64,000 bases of DNA from Ampelocalamus luodianensis (lineage: Eukaryota > Streptophyta > Magnoliopsida > Poales > Poaceae): NCBI GenBank assembly GCA_036346255.1, contig CM070628.1, positions 21,281,840 to 21,345,839 of the forward strand, written 5' to 3'. The stretch's first letter is position 1, and each line of letters opens with the position of its first letter. This document shows positions 23,311 to 35,946 of this stretch, in pieces. The position numbers and the translations under genes were made by a program. Under the pieces are notes generated by a model. It was not told the origin of the DNA. It ran no database searches and saw nothing but the letters and a program-made list of their open reading frames with translations.

Positions 23311-23547
23311 CTCCCTCCGTCTTTTTTAAGTGATATTTTTGAATTTTTACAGTTTACAAGATGTGACTTTGATTATTACTTTTGTAACTTTATCGTATTA
23401 TTTACTAATGAAATTATTTTTAACAATAAATTCAATGATTTTGTTTTATGTAGCCAATCTAAATATTTTTAAATATATTAGTGGTCAAACGCTACAACGT
23501 TTGATGGTATCGATTCTAGGGTGTCACTTAAAAAAGAATAGAGGGAG
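23311..23547. mobile_element. Stowaway-type MITE, 237 bp
   Basis: The ends CTCCCTCCGT and AGAGGGAG are inverted, and the element is flanked by TA on both sides (23309-23310 and 23548-23549). These are the hallmarks of Stowaway MITEs mobilised by Tc1/mariner transposases. The interior is AT-rich and non-coding. Confidence 0.9.
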
Positions 23548-23904
23548 TAATTGGTTGGCACTTGAAAGTTAGCTCGGATCAGAGTGGACAGGTTCTGGCA
23601 AATGTAGCAACTATGCAGTTGCATAATGGCCTGTAGGTGATGTAGATCATCCATGAGATTGTGTGGGCAAGTTACTACCGGTGACTCAAATCATTTGTTA
23701 GTACTTAGTACGCAGTTGGCATAGAGTTGTTAGTACGTGAACTGTTTCATTTTTTTTTACCTATTTGGAGTACAAAAATTTAAAACAGAACAGTTCACTT
23801 GCTATATCAATCTAGGAAACTACTTGCATTCCAAACTGGGCCTTAGAGAAAGAGTATCTATGTTTTGGCCGCTATGGTGTTCAGACTTGCGAGTGAAAAA
23901 AAAA

Positions 23905-24415
23905 GAGTAAATTTAAGGAAACCTCTGGTTTTAAGGTAAAGGTAACACAAAACCTTAGGTTTTAGAATTTTTTTTTCAAAAAATCCTACGCTTTGGGGCA
24001 AAATGTTTCAAAAAACACTATATACATGGCTATCCAATACATGAATAGTATTTTCGAGCATATACACACATTGGCAGGTGCTACAGTAAACCTAGCCGCG
24101 CCACTGTGTAACAGGTCGTCATGCCGTTGCCTCCTTGGTCACCGGTGTCGCCGCCACCGTGCCACACATCGAGGGAGGGTGCGAATGAGAGAGGAGAGAT
24201 AGGTCTATAGGGTTGTATTGTGGGGGTCCATCTATGTGTGTATATATTTAAAAATATCATATTTTTTATTATATACTGGTATCCTGCACAAATCTTAGAG
24301 AAAAATAGACGGTCAAGTGGTGTACCTTAGTTTTTTTTTTTTGAAACTTTTGCTCCAAAACCTAGGGTTCCATGAAAAAAATTTAGAATTTTGCGAAATT
24401 TAGTATAAAAAACCC
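23905..24415. mobile_element. degenerate inverted-repeat element
   Basis: About 70 bases at 23950-24020 match the reverse complement of about 24335-24405. Shared words include CTAGGTTTTGGAGCAAAA and TTCTAAATTTTTTT-like runs, with several mismatches. The interior holds a GC-richer segment at 24080-24200. It is probably an old MITE. No target duplication was resolved. Confidence 0.4.
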
Positions 24416-24422
24416 AAAGGGT

Positions 24423-24537
24423 GGGTTTAGTATGAAGGGCGTCTAGCTAACATCCAAAAATAGGGGTGGCTGCTAAGTATGGGTTTAGTATGAAGGGCGT
24501 CTAGCTAACATCCAAAAATAGGGGTGGCTGCTAAGTA
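24423..24537. repeat. tandem duplication, 58-bp unit
   Basis: Bases 24423-24480 are repeated at 24481-24537 without a visible mismatch until the final base. A single recent tandem duplication in non-coding DNA. Confidence 0.95.
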
Positions 24538-25050
24538 GTAACATTGATGGATCGATGGTATATCTTGCTTAGGATGCAAATCTTAAGTAATAGGGCTAGC
24601 ACCTTATACAAAACATAGCTTAACCTTATTTGCACCGGCTTCTTCTGCTAGCAATAATATTCAAGATAGTCCATGCAATCGTGCGATCAACCCATTTTGG
24701 ATCGTGGGACCAGAAAATTCGAGCCACACAAGAAATTGTCAAGTTGCAAACTTTTTTTTCCCCTTATATTGACACATGACATCGACTTTCAACCCGACGA
24801 ATGATGTAGGTTATGCGATCTGATCCATGCATGCATCGCAATTCAGAGGGCTATGCTCGCCAAGAAAATACGGGATATTCCACCTTGCAAAACTGCATAT
24901 TTAAACGGACAAAACACCATTATCAGAAACCTGTGCCACCAACTACATGCCACAACCGAAGTATAACCAAGATACAAGCCGACACGAAACGCCAATGATA
25001 AGGACAAGCAGCAACTGCATACGAGACCAACCAAGTTAGCAACAACTCTT

Positions 25051-25084
<34 letters not shown>

Positions 25085-25899
25085 AGGAAGGAAGGAAGTC
25101 TTCTATAACCAAATTACAATTCCCATTACACCCTTGATCACTTCCTACTAAAACAAGTCAACCGAATGGAAATAGCCACAATAATTTTTCCCTCATTTTA
25201 CCGAAGCAAAGAATTAGGCTCGTAAGTTCTAGGTCCATGCGCGTCTGCTTTAGCATTTCGCTTGTACGAGGACTATACTCCATATAGCTATGTTTTTGAA
25301 TTACAAAACAATATAGCTCTAAGCATTGGCATCCGATGGCTATGGTCAAGTAAAAAATTAGGGTCCACCAAAATAGTGGTCATATGCTTTTGTTTTGATA
25401 ATTTCAAGTATATTTCTCTGTTTTATTAGAAGCTGTAAAACGCTTGTCGTCGACTTTTATTTATTTCATTATATAATAATAGAGCATTTCTCGTGAATTC
25501 AAAGTAAATGCTAGATGTCGATCTCCAGTCGGAGGAACTGCACGAGCATACACCTTGAACCGCACGGCACCTCCTTAAACAGCTTGAACACGTTCTAGAT
25601 ACAATCGCAAATACTGTAATTAATCGTTCTTATCAGTTGACCACCACCAGCAACAATGCAGCATGCCACAACCGAGGTGTAGGCCGACGAGATCACACAC
25701 AAGCTCTTCGAAATTAACAGTTTACCATTCTGCCCTTCGCTTCGTGGCCGGGAGGAAGTCAACCGGGGGTGGGGCCCACTCGCAAGAGTCCAAACCCGCA
25801 ACGCAACGGCGTGATATACCAAACCCAAACCAGGCAACGAACCATCGCATCGCGTTCGAAAGAGTCGCGAGCGTTGCCTTCGGCGACCACCTCGCTCGC
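24538..25899. other. non-coding region upstream of the aspartyl protease gene
   Basis: No gene recognised. It contains a 26-base A run at 25057-25082 followed by GAAGG repeats. A word pair CATGCCACAACCGA is shared by 24945-24960 and 25660-25675. The final 400 bases are the likely promoter. The AT-rich stretch 25450-25490 contains TATA-like words but no single convincing TATA box. Confidence 0.5.
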
Positions 25900-25901
25900 T
25901 C

Positions 25902-25922
25902 GCTAGCTAGCTAGCTAGCTAG
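25902..25922. repeat. GCTA tandem repeat in 5' leader
   Basis: CTCG units pass into about five CTAG units just 40 bases before the start codon at 25963. It lies in the probable 5' UTR of the aspartyl protease gene. Confidence 0.8.
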
Positions 25923-25962
25923 GCGCCTAGGCCGGCCGCCGCCTCCTCTGCACTCGCCGAAG

Positions 25963-28900
25963 ATGGCCGCCTCGCCGCTGCAGCCGGGGCAAAGCTCCAA
26001 GGAGGAGCCGGAGTTGCACGGCGTTGTCGTGATTGCCCTCCCGGACCCCAACGGGACTCCCAAGGACAAGGAGGTCACCGCCGCCTTCGCGTGCCCCGGG
26101 GGGTGGCGGGCGGCGGAGGCGCTCCTGTTGCTCGCGGCTCTCGCGGTGGCGGGGCACTACTGCCTATACTCGGCGGACGTGGCCGTGCGGTTCTTGGGGG
26201 AGGGGTGGAGGTGGAGCGAGGGTCAGGGCACGTCGTTCTTGCTGCCGCTGTACCCGAAGGCGGACGGCGGGCCCGGCGGTGTGAAGACGGGAGCCGAAGA
26301 CGACGCGGCGGCGGGCGCGAGAGCGGGGGTGAATTCGACGGTCGTGCTCCCGGTCAGGGGCAATGTGTTCCCAGACAGGTGCGTGCAGCCGGTGCAAGAA
26401 TTCGATTCCGTTATGCGAAACAGTACAATTCTGCTCCTTTTTTATATAAAAAAAAGGTTATAGAAGAAGTTGGTTTCTTGGGTTGGTTCTGTGGGGAAAG
26501 TTGGGCGCTTTTGATGATCGAATGCGCATTGGTTCTTAGGGTTTCTCGGTTCTGAATTGCATTTTGGATGGCTTTCAGTTTGATTAACTTTGTCAGTTTA
26601 ACCTGCATGGGTTTAGAAACTCAAGTTTGTATTTTGATTTACTACATGTTTGGAACTAAGGAGTTTCTGAATAAAATTTCTTTTTATCTATAATAAAGGA
26701 GCACAGGAATTTCACATGAATCAGTTGAATTTCTACCGGAATTTAGAAAATTGCCGCTTTACTAACGGGGAGTTTTATATGCACTGTTGAATTTTTGTCC
26801 TTTCAGACTGATTTAGATGTTTGACCGTCATATTAAATTGCTGGTCTTTCAAATGCCAGGGTATAAACTCTAGAGATAGCCTGTATTTAGATATAGGCTT
26901 GCGGTTAGTACAAGCTAAAGAAGGAATACTTGTACTGTGCCGGTTCGTAAGTCAACATTTGATTTTGGATTACTCTTTCTTTTTATATGTTTAATCTTTG
27001 ATGAGTCCTGTTCTTTGCTGTTGTTACTTATCAGAAAGCAGTTAATTCTAAATACTAACATGGCATTGTTGTCCTTCTGGTTGTTCTGCCCTTAATATGC
27101 AGGCAGTATTACACCTCTATATATATTGGCAATCCTCCAAGACCTTTTTTTCTTGATATTGATACCGGGAGCGACTTGACATGGATCCAGTGTGATGCAC
27201 CATGCACAAACTGTGCAAAGGTATCCACCATTTTCAATTACATGCCTTTTAGCCTTAATATAACATGCATTTTTCTCTTGTTCATTTGGAGAACTCAGCT
27301 TCATTACAACGCATTGTTGTGGATATCTTAGTTTCAGTGTTCCATGATGAGCCTAATTCTCTCAACTTCATTGCATTGCTGTAATCAACATTTAATCTCT
27401 TTACAGGGACCTCATCCTTTATATAAGCCTGGAAAAGGGAAGATAATTCCCCCCAGGGATTCATTTTGTCAAGAATTGCAAGGCAACCAAAATTACTGTG
27501 ACACATGCAAACAATGCGACTATGAGATCACATATGCAGATCGAAGCTCCTCTGTGGGTGTCCTTGCAAGGGATAATATGCAACTTATCGCTGCGGATGG
27601 TGAAAGGGAAAATTTAGACTTTGTGTTTGGGTACGACTCAGACTTTTCAATAACTAATCCCTTACATGTGTAAAGATGGACGCTGTTTGCTGTACAGTAA
27701 CCAACTGCCATTTGTGTACCACATGTAGATGTGCGTATGATCAGCAAGGAAAGCTTTTGTCCTCACCAGCAAATACTGATGGGATCCTTGGCCTTAGCAA
27801 CACGGCAATAAGCCTTCCTAGTCAGCTAGCCAACCAAAAGATAATTTCCAATGTTTTTGGTCATTGTATCACCACAGATCCCAGCAGTGGTGGTTATATG
27901 TTTCTTGGTGATGATTACATTCCCAGATGGGGAATGACATGGGTTCCTATCCGAAATGGTCCAGAGTAAGTCCTCTCCTTTTATTTATGAAAGGTTAATT
28001 TCATATGTGGCCATCATTTTCCCTTTGGATACCACGGATATGACATGCTCTGTTTGAAACAAATCTTAACAAATTCCAGTCACTCTCAAGACTAATTGCA
28101 AAGGGAAAATTTGCCTAACTGCTCTTCAATGATGCTTTAATCTTTCTAATATTGCACTAATGCTGCAAATAAACTGGTTGTTTACACTAGCCATAGAAAT
28201 CAACACCATCACACTTCAAGAAATTGCATGAAACTGCTGTGCATCTTAGCTCTCTTCTAAGATCACAGAATATTTATTTATAAAGATGGTGAGAGAAGTT
28301 TTTATTTTCAAGTGCCTGAGCAAACTAGAGCAAATTCGTTCACAATACAAGGAACTCTGTTCTGTGACATTGATTTCCTTTAGCCATTGCACTCGTATGC
28401 TCTGTTATAAGAATTTTCACTCCTGTAAAGCTGGGTGCATATATGACTGAAACTTTGCCTTTTTGTGTACTGTCAGGAACATGTACAGTACAGAAGTCCA
28501 AAACGTAAACTACGGAGATCTGGAACTTAGCGTGCGAGGGCAGGCAGGAAAATTGACTCAGGTGATCTTTGACAGTGGGAGCTCATATACATACTTCCCA
28601 CATGAAGCATACACAAACATGATTGCTTTGGTGAGTGTTGCATTAACTGTCCTGCAGATGAAATGAATTCAGTTGCATGTTTCTTATACTGATTGTTTTG
28701 TTGTAACTTAACAGCTTAAAGATGTCTCCCCGAGCTTTGTACAAGATGACTCAGATCAAACACTACCTTTCTGCATGAAAGCCAATTTTCCAGTGAGGTA
28801 ATGTGATGGAAGTCTGATAATACTTAATAGATCGTTTGTTTCACGATCATCATATAGGATGTAAAATTAACCAGTCCCCATTTCCCTAGAAATAATCCTC

Positions 28901-29436
28901 TGTTCTTTTCTTGAATGGCATTGTCCATTTTCAGTTCTGTGGATGATGTGAAACAGTTGTTCAAGCCTTTGCGTCTGCAATTCAAGAAAAGATTGTTTGT
29001 GATCCCAAGAACATTCACCATTCCTCCTGAGAACTACTTGGTCATCAGTGTAAGTTTGCATGCATGCTTTCTTAGCTACTGTCACTCGGTCAGGTCTTCT
29101 ATTAACTTGTACGACCTCATTTCCTCTTCGGAGTTTATCATTTCCGGGATTAATTTTCAGGATAGGGGCAATGTCTGCCTAGGGGTGCTTGATGGATCAG
29201 AGATTGATCACAGTTCAACGATAATAATCGGAGGTATCCATTGGTCATTTTCTGGGCACATTTCCATTGTCTCATTCACTATCCCTGCGAATCATATCTT
29301 TCCCTCCTTGCGCCTTGCAGATGTTTCTCTTCGTGGGAAGTTAGTTGTGTATGACAATGATGAGAATCAGATCGGATGGATTCAATCAGACTGCACCAAA
29401 CCACAGAAAAAAAGTGAAGTTCCTTTCTTCCTTTGA
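25963..29436 (+). CDS. membrane-anchored pepsin-like aspartyl protease (APCB1/nucellin-like), nine exons
   Basis: Exons by GT-AG splicing: 25963-26378, 27103-27220, 27407-27630, 27729-27965, 28477-28630, 28715-28797, 28935-29049, 29161-29233, 29321-29436. Phases agree across all junctions and give 511 residues plus stop. Pepsin-family A1 enzymes cleave peptide bonds with two Asp residues. Here DTGS has Asp159 and FDSGSS has Asp364. A hydrophobic stretch at residues about 50-68 should be a membrane anchor. The Cys-rich insert CDAPCTNCAKGPHPLYKP and the C-terminal DVSLRGKLVVYDNDENQIGW block fit the plant nucellin-like group, and the arrangement recalls Arabidopsis APCB1. The first exon is GC-rich, as is common in grasses. 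No frameshift seen. The subfamily name is inferred. Confidence 0.9.
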
Positions 29437-29876
29437 AGAGCAGTGCACAATCAACTTCTGTAAATGTTACACACACATCACCACGAGCTCACCTGACCAC
29501 GCTTATCTTTTGGACGCGCAATTCTGCGTCTGAAACTGCCATAATCACATGAATTAATGTAATTAAACAGGGAATAGAAAGAAAAAAAGAGGAAAGGTGA
29601 ATAGATATAGCCAGTATGTTGTACTTTGTAATTTTGCTCTGCTGTATATATACCAAAGAAGCAGAATTCTGTATACCTATGTTGTAGAGTATATCTCATC
29701 AATGAAAAACGAATAGCAATTTATCACTTTTCTGATCTATTTTTTGTACACATTTCTGTAACAAACAGGAGTTTTCGGTTGATGGAATCCTGTGACATGA
29801 CTAGACATGAAGCTTAATTCAATCAACAAAAATCCCATATCTAAACAAACCACACTGATACATCGAAAATCAACAC
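29437..29876 (+). other. aspartyl protease 3' UTR and downstream spacer
   Basis: AT-rich, no gene. AATTAATG-like words near 29550-29565 and AATGAAAAA near 29700 are possible polyadenylation signals. Confidence 0.4.
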
Positions 29877-29898
29877 CACAACTTTGAGCAAAGTACAA

Positions 29899-30977
29899 AT
29901 AAAAGAGGGGAAAGAGGATCCCCTGTCGAAGTCCTCGCTTGAAGGGAATCCATGGGCCGGGAATTCCATTAATGAGTACTGCTGTTTTTTATGTCTCCAA
30001 CAACGTCTTGACCCACCTCTGTCCAAATCCTCGACACTCCATTATCCTGAAAAGGGTTCCCCAATCTACCGAGTCGAATGATTTCTTGAAGTCCAACTTC
30101 GAAACAATTGCCGAGGCTTTTCTTTTATGGCAACATTGCACCAATTCGGCCACGTACAACAAGACATCCGAGATGCATGTCGTCCTGAAAATCCTGACTG
30201 ATCTGTGTCCACTATCCTTCTGATTTCATGTTGCAGTCTAGCAGCCAACACCTTCGTTATCATCTTCACCAAACAGTTGAGCAACGAAATTGGCCTAAAG
30301 CCGGCCACCGTAAGCGCATTTTCCTCTTTTTTTTTTTTTTTTGCTATCATCGCCATATATGATCTATTAATTCTATCTAGATCCAAAGCTCCTCTGCAAA
30401 AGCTATCAAACATCCGCAAAATGTCAACCCGAACTGATTGCCAACAAGCTTGGTAAAATCCGGAACCAAAGCCATCCGGCCCCGGGCTTTTATCCCTCGT
30501 TATGCCTTTAACTGCTCGCAGAATCTCTTCCTCATTAAATTGGCTTTCTTTTTCTTGGAGTCTATAGATTGGACTACCCCCCTACGTAGAGTACTGATAT
30601 GATTTTTTCTGTATCTAACGGTGGCCCTCTGCTGGAAGTATTTTGTGTTCTCGTCGCCTAGTACACAGTTAATGAGTTTAGCACTTTGCCTTGAGCCAGC
30701 TGCCCCTCTCCTGTTGATGGTGCGGATCTGCTCCCGAACCAATACCCGCAAGGTGTATTCTCCAGTCTCCACGAGAGCACTCTGCTCTAAACCATCTAGT
30801 AAATTGAGCACCAACCGACAGTATTCCCTTAGCTGTACACCAAGCCTTTTTTACGCTATCCATCTTCTCACCGCACTTCTGATTTTTTTTTTGTCCCGGT
30901 TTTTTGCAAGGTCACCAGCTACTTGTGGAATCCCAACCGGCTCCCATGAAGAGCACAGCAGTACATTGAATCAGGAT
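29899..30977 (-). pseudogene. L1-type LINE reverse transcriptase fragment
   Basis: On the minus strand, the block LINCVLGDENTKYFQQRATVR (about 30610-30680) precedes INRSYMAMIAKKKK and FRPISLLNCLVKMITKVLAARL (30250-30370). A frameshifted LDFKKSFDSVDWG and a RGLRQG block follow (down to about 29900). This is the L1 RT from its start to the RGLRQG motif, so the YADD box and 3' end are missing. Frameshifts and stops abound. It is flanked by 22-bp direct repeats with one mismatch. Confidence 0.85.
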
Positions 30978-31009
30978 CACAACTTCGAGCAAAGTACAAC
31001 AAAAGCATG

Positions 31010-31374
31010 ATAACGACTCATGAGCAAACTACAACACAGCAACCTTTCCATCGAGTAGGTCAAGAAACATCCCTATTCCACAAAATATACATGAGCAGCC
31101 CATGCAACTGCCAACTAGCCAGGAGTAACACATTATTTACAGGGTGCTTAAATACAATACAGGGGATACATGGATCAACAGTTTTACCATTGTGGATCAC
31201 TTCAGTGGCAGCAAACAGGAGCTCCATTAGCAATACAGCCAGCAATCTTCTCAATGCATATACACAAGTTTAGTATTATACACATTTCGTGGTCCATATT
31301 TCTTAAAGAAAACTGGATGATAAAGAGAATAACAAGGTTTCAGATGGAGGGACCTTGCAGGGTCATCGTCAATG
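31010..31374 (-). other. probable ALMT 3' UTR
   Basis: Non-coding sequence following the TGA at 31375 on the minus strand. No other feature seen. Exact transcript end not determinable. Confidence 0.4.
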
Positions 31375-34300
31375 TCAACTCTTCAGTCCGACAAATTTGC
31401 ATATTTTATCGAGAAACCCACCATCACCTGTGCTAACTGCTACAGGCTCCTCCACAGGCTCCTTGAAGTTTGCCTTATCACTCAGCTCTTCAAATGCATT
31501 AACAACATTCTGTAATCGGGCAACAAACTCGATTAGAAGCGAGGCAAATGTGGCCAAGGACAATGCACTTGCACTTTCATATGTTTTGGACTCCTCATCT
31601 TCAAGTGGCAAGTTTGGATGGAATGATCTTCGAGCAGGCCAAGACAGCAGCGGCTTGAAACTCTCTACAGTTGATGCTGAATCATATCTGCTCAGAAATG
31701 AATTAACAACAAAGCTCTTAGAATGGTGCGCTGAAATTTGATCAACAATGGTTGGTTCCACCACTTCATTCTTATTTTCTTTTTCCACAACTTTATTCCT
31801 ATTTTCTTTTTCCACAACGCTGGTGCCATTCAGGACTTCTTTGATTCCTTCAGCTTGCTTGCTAGTGTCCCATCTTTCAGTATTCACCAGAAGATATGAC
31901 TTCTCATCAATCTTTTTTTGCAACTCTTCAGCGACCAAGTGAACTTCTGAAAGAATATCTGAAGAGCTCAACTTGGTCATTGTCTTAACTTTGTTTCCAA
32001 GCTCGTGCAACACTTTAGCACCTTCTTTGCCCACTCTATGAATTTCTGCACTAAAACCTTTCTGCTTTCTGGTGGTGCCTAAATAGAAATACATATTTCT
32101 TTAGAAAAATAATGCAGAATTTCAACATGTTGTCGTTGAAACTATATGAGCAAACCTGAATTTCTGAAAGAATGCAACCATGCAATGCCATGACTGCAAA
32201 GGAACAATGCCTCAATGCTCCACTAACTTTAGTGAAACTCTTCCAAGGATAGTTCATCATTTTGTAACGGCCATGGGGTGGCTCCCATATAGCAAACCCT
32301 AACTGCAAACACATACAAAAGCACCAAATCAAAATTGACAAAAAATAATCTTAGTATAACTATTAAATTTAGAGCAAGCTCAAACCAGGGTTTCCTCTTG
32401 TGCTGATGCCTCAACAGCTGCTCTGTACCCACTGTATAGAGGATCATCAGAAGCTTGATACACAAGTATTTTTGAAGGGATCCTTTCATATTCCATGCAT
32501 TTCAGGTATCCATCAACACAGCCTAGAGTGAACAGCCAAAAAATGGTATCAAGCATGCGGGGACTTGATATCATTAATTTGGCAAGAAAGGCATAAAAAA
32601 TCAGATGTATCTATACTCTATAGCCATTGCAACAATAGAGCAAATAATGGTTTCAACCTTTTCGAACAGCAGAAAGTCAATTAATGCAACATGGCAACTA
32701 TTACGATTCTAAGAATGGATTTTTGAGGGGGGTGGAGGGTTATACCTTCCAAGGATTTTGCAACACCAGTGAAATTCTTTGCAACCAAATTGTGCAAATC
32801 CTCTCCAGCCCAGATTGGATAAATACCTATATTGATTCCTAGACTGAGTGCAGCACCAACAGCAATCAATACAAATCTACTTACAGCTGTATCAATGAAC
32901 TTCCCTGTGTTGTACCCAGAGATCATGACATAACAGAATGTCAACAAGAATACACGAAATCCATACTCATACGCCTTCATCTTTGGATGCAGCTTTGTCA
33001 AGGTTGTGCAAAAGGCTAACAATAAAAACATAAAAGCAATAGACTACAAGTTAGATATACTCATAGGTGAAAACAACATAACAAGCACCCGGAAATGATC
33101 TCAGCATGCCCCAATGCTCACCAACAATAAAGGTGCTCATAATAAGAATCACTTCCTCCAATTTTCCTAGGTGTGTGGACAATACGGCAACAGCTAGAGC
33201 AAGCCCTCCTGCAGTAAGTGTTCCCAATCCCCTATTGAAACCTTTGCTTAATGTTGCACCTGCATTAACACTGAACCAATTTAATGAAAGGACAATAATT
33301 AAATTTTGCAGCTGTACACATTGTGGAATTTACCATTTTATGAATAAACAGAAGTTTCTTTAAGTGAAACCTAGGTACGAGAAATAGTAAATATATTTAT
33401 GTTTGATACTTTCTGTGTCACAATGGTATTATGCAGACCAGCAAAATTACAAAAGAAAAGAAAAAAAACTGCTCCGATTGCTAGTTAAGAACTGCAGTTT
33501 ACCAACAGCACCTTTGGTCAATGTTAGATTGTTAGTTTTTCTCCCAAACAGCATTCACTCCTTAAGTCAATGTGCATGTGTCCAATGTTTCATATGGGTT
33601 CTAGTGTTCTACAATTGGTCATAAAACAAAGGGATTTTAATAATTCAATAAGAATATCCAGCAATATAATTTAGTGGTACTTTCCAACACTCATTGATGA
33701 AGTTTGAAAAAAACAACTGGCTCAAAATTTTAGATGTGGTGATCCATAGCCACTTTAAATATGGACCTAAACATATAAACACCACTTCAAAAAAAAAATT
33801 CCGTTCACTTTGTGTTAGCTCTTTGTAAAACCTGTTTTCCTTCTTAATACAAAGATGCAAGTCTTTTGCATGTTCCTAAAAAATATGGACCTAAACATCC
33901 ATTGTACACTACACAGATTAAAAGGAACTTGGAAGCCAACAATATAAACTATATAAACACCACTACCATTATGTTTGATAATTTCTACATCACCATGACA
34001 TTATGTTTTATGAAGATCAGCTCGCAACATCACAGAAATTAGCAGCCTTCTCCAATTACCTATTAAGAACTGCAGTTTGCAGGTAACCAACAGCACCTTA
34101 GGCTAATGTTAGTTTTTCTTCCAAACAACATTTACTTCTTTAGTCAAGGTGTGTCTACCTTTCATATAAGGGCATGACTCCAATAGTTAGAGACAACCTT
34201 ATCTCTAATATATGTTACATCATCTTTAGAGACAACATCTCCAAATGACAGTCTATAATGCACTCTCTAACACTTATATTTTATAATTTTTCTTTAAAAC

Positions 34301-35946
34301 GGGCTTACATGTCAACTAGAGTAAATTAATATATCATGTCTTGTTTCGCGTGCACGGTCGTCTCTTCTCCCCCCTCTCTCCTCCATGTGGGATTTTGCTG
34401 ATGTGGCATGACTAAGAGACGATAATAAATGTACCATTGGAGATACCCCCAATGGTGCTGAGTCAGCTAGCTATTTGCATGTATACATCAGCATATATCC
34501 TATGTGGAGGAAAGAGAGTACGCAAAACACAAATAGCTAGCTACTATTTCGTCTCTAATCTATAACGCAAAACGAGGCAGTCTCTATAAATGACAGTGTG
34601 TGCATGTAAGCATCAAATAGCTATCCTTATAGATAGTCCTTTAGAATGCTAGCTTTTAGTGTGTGCTATATAAATGATGTGGAAGTCTCCTAGTTAGTTG
34701 CTAGCTAGGACCATTGGAGATGCCCTAAGTTCTACAATTGGTCCTGAACAAAGCGGATCCAATTTCCAAGAAAAATCTCCAGCAATTAAATTTAGTAGTA
34801 CTTTCCAGCACTCAGATAGATTGACGTTTCGAAAAAGCAACTGGCTCAGATTCTAAGATGGTGATGATCCATAACCACTTTAAATACGGATCTAAAGTTC
34901 TAAACATCCCAGCGCACACATACTTAAAAAGTAGGAATCTGCAAGTGAACAATATAAACTACTACAAACAACAGTATCTTAATCTATCACTCACTGGGTC
35001 TTCTCCAATTTCCATAACTCGGTCGCATGTTCTCGTTACAACAATAATAACGGAAGGTCAACAGATGAACCTAATGGAAGACAAGTTCTCCCTTTCTCTT
35101 TTCAATAGAATATCTCGTTCTCAATGCTTTCTCTCGGCACACTGCTGACGACACAGACTTGATACTCCTCGCTTCGTTGCCTAACAAAGAGACTGATAGC
35201 CTATCATACATAGCACTCTAACCTGCCAGATTCGCGTGTTCTTCACTGCAGTAGAAACCGTTGATCCACAAATCAGATCAGAATTGCACGGAAATGTTTA
35301 CCCCCAATTAACCTGACCATGCTCCAAGCAGTGATGCATCGGGACATAAAAAAATAGGAAGATGCGATGTTTATCATGAAAATCCCAATACGAGATCAAG
35401 GAACGCAGAAGATTCAATAAAGCGAGGAACTTAAACCCAAATCCTCGAGCCAAGAACGCTACGGTAAACAAATCGTTGCAAAGCTCACACCTTTACCACC
35501 GCAACCCAAAGAAACAGGACGGAACGGAACGGAAGAAGCAGCGCGGATTGGTGCGTACCGATGCTGAACTCGAAGACGACGACGACCGTGAGGATGGCCC
35601 AGACGGAGTGGCTGACGATGTCGCGGGGCTCGCGGAGGAAGACGAGCAGCGAGATGAGCGCGAGCGCGAGGCCGACCTTGGCCGCAAACACGGCCTTACG
35701 CGGGTCGGCCCGCGCGAACGCCCACATCTCGGTCGCCGCCGCGACCAGCGCCTCCCACCCCGCGTCACCGCCGCGCCGGCGCGCCGGATCAGCCCCTCCT
35801 CGCCTGCCCGTCCCCTCGCCGCCCTGGACACCCGGCAGGCCCCATGCCGACGAGCAGCGGAACGTCCCGCGCCCCGCTGATCCTCCAGCGTGGACCACAG
35901 CGACCGCAGCTGCGGAGGCGGCGGCGGGGCGGCCGCCGGCGGCCAT
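31375..35946 (-). CDS. aluminium-activated malate transporter family anion channel (ALMT9-like), six exons, frameshift in last exon
   Basis: Minus-strand exons: 35946-35559, 33259-33122, 33015-32746, 32522-32386, 32302-32156, 32078-31375, all GT-AG with consistent phase up to the last. ALMT proteins are malate or anion channels of vacuolar or plasma membrane. Six hydrophobic segments lie in exons 1-3 (VFAAKVGLALALISLLVFL, ILTVVVVFEFSIG, GGLALAVAVL and others). The family WEPPHG motif is in exon 5 (residues 317-322). The C-terminal FVARLQNVVNAFEELSDKANF recalls the ALMT9/ALMT4 group. Exon 6 is 704 nt, one base short of keeping frame, with the loss near 32053. Intron 1 is 2.3 kb and holds MITEs. 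Family is firm; subgroup and functionality are less sure. Confidence 0.88.
33480..34920. repeat. diverged duplication in ALMT intron 1
   Basis: The segment 33480-33900 resembles 34020-34166 plus 34730-34915. Both share an AAGAACTGCAGTTT block, a CCAACAGCACCTT block, a GTACTTTCCA block and an AACTGGCTCA block in the same order. The second copy is split by the MITE pair at 34170-34725, so the duplication came before the MITE insertion. Confidence 0.75.
34170..34725. mobile_element. MITE (or pair of MITEs) with TAA target duplication in ALMT intron 1
   Basis: The left end GGGCATGACTCCAATAG and the right end CCATTGGAGATGCCC are inverted. The sequence is flanked by TAA at 34167-34169 and 34726-34728, as in PIF/Harbinger-type MITEs. 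A second head-to-head pair of ends, ACCATTGGAGATACCCCCAATGGT, sits in the middle (34431-34455), so this looks like two related copies of about 280 bp side by side. Confidence 0.75.

Noticed and set aside
26033..26555. Alternative plus-strand frames of 83 and 154 codons in the aspartyl protease first exon
   Set aside because: They are Arg/Gly-rich readings of a GC-rich exon. The frame from 25963 joins correctly in phase to eight further exons.
27344..27673. 109-codon frame ending LHV-stop in the aspartyl protease gene
   Set aside because: It runs through a donor at 27631 into intron 3. Splicing to 27729 restores the family FGCAYDQQGK text.
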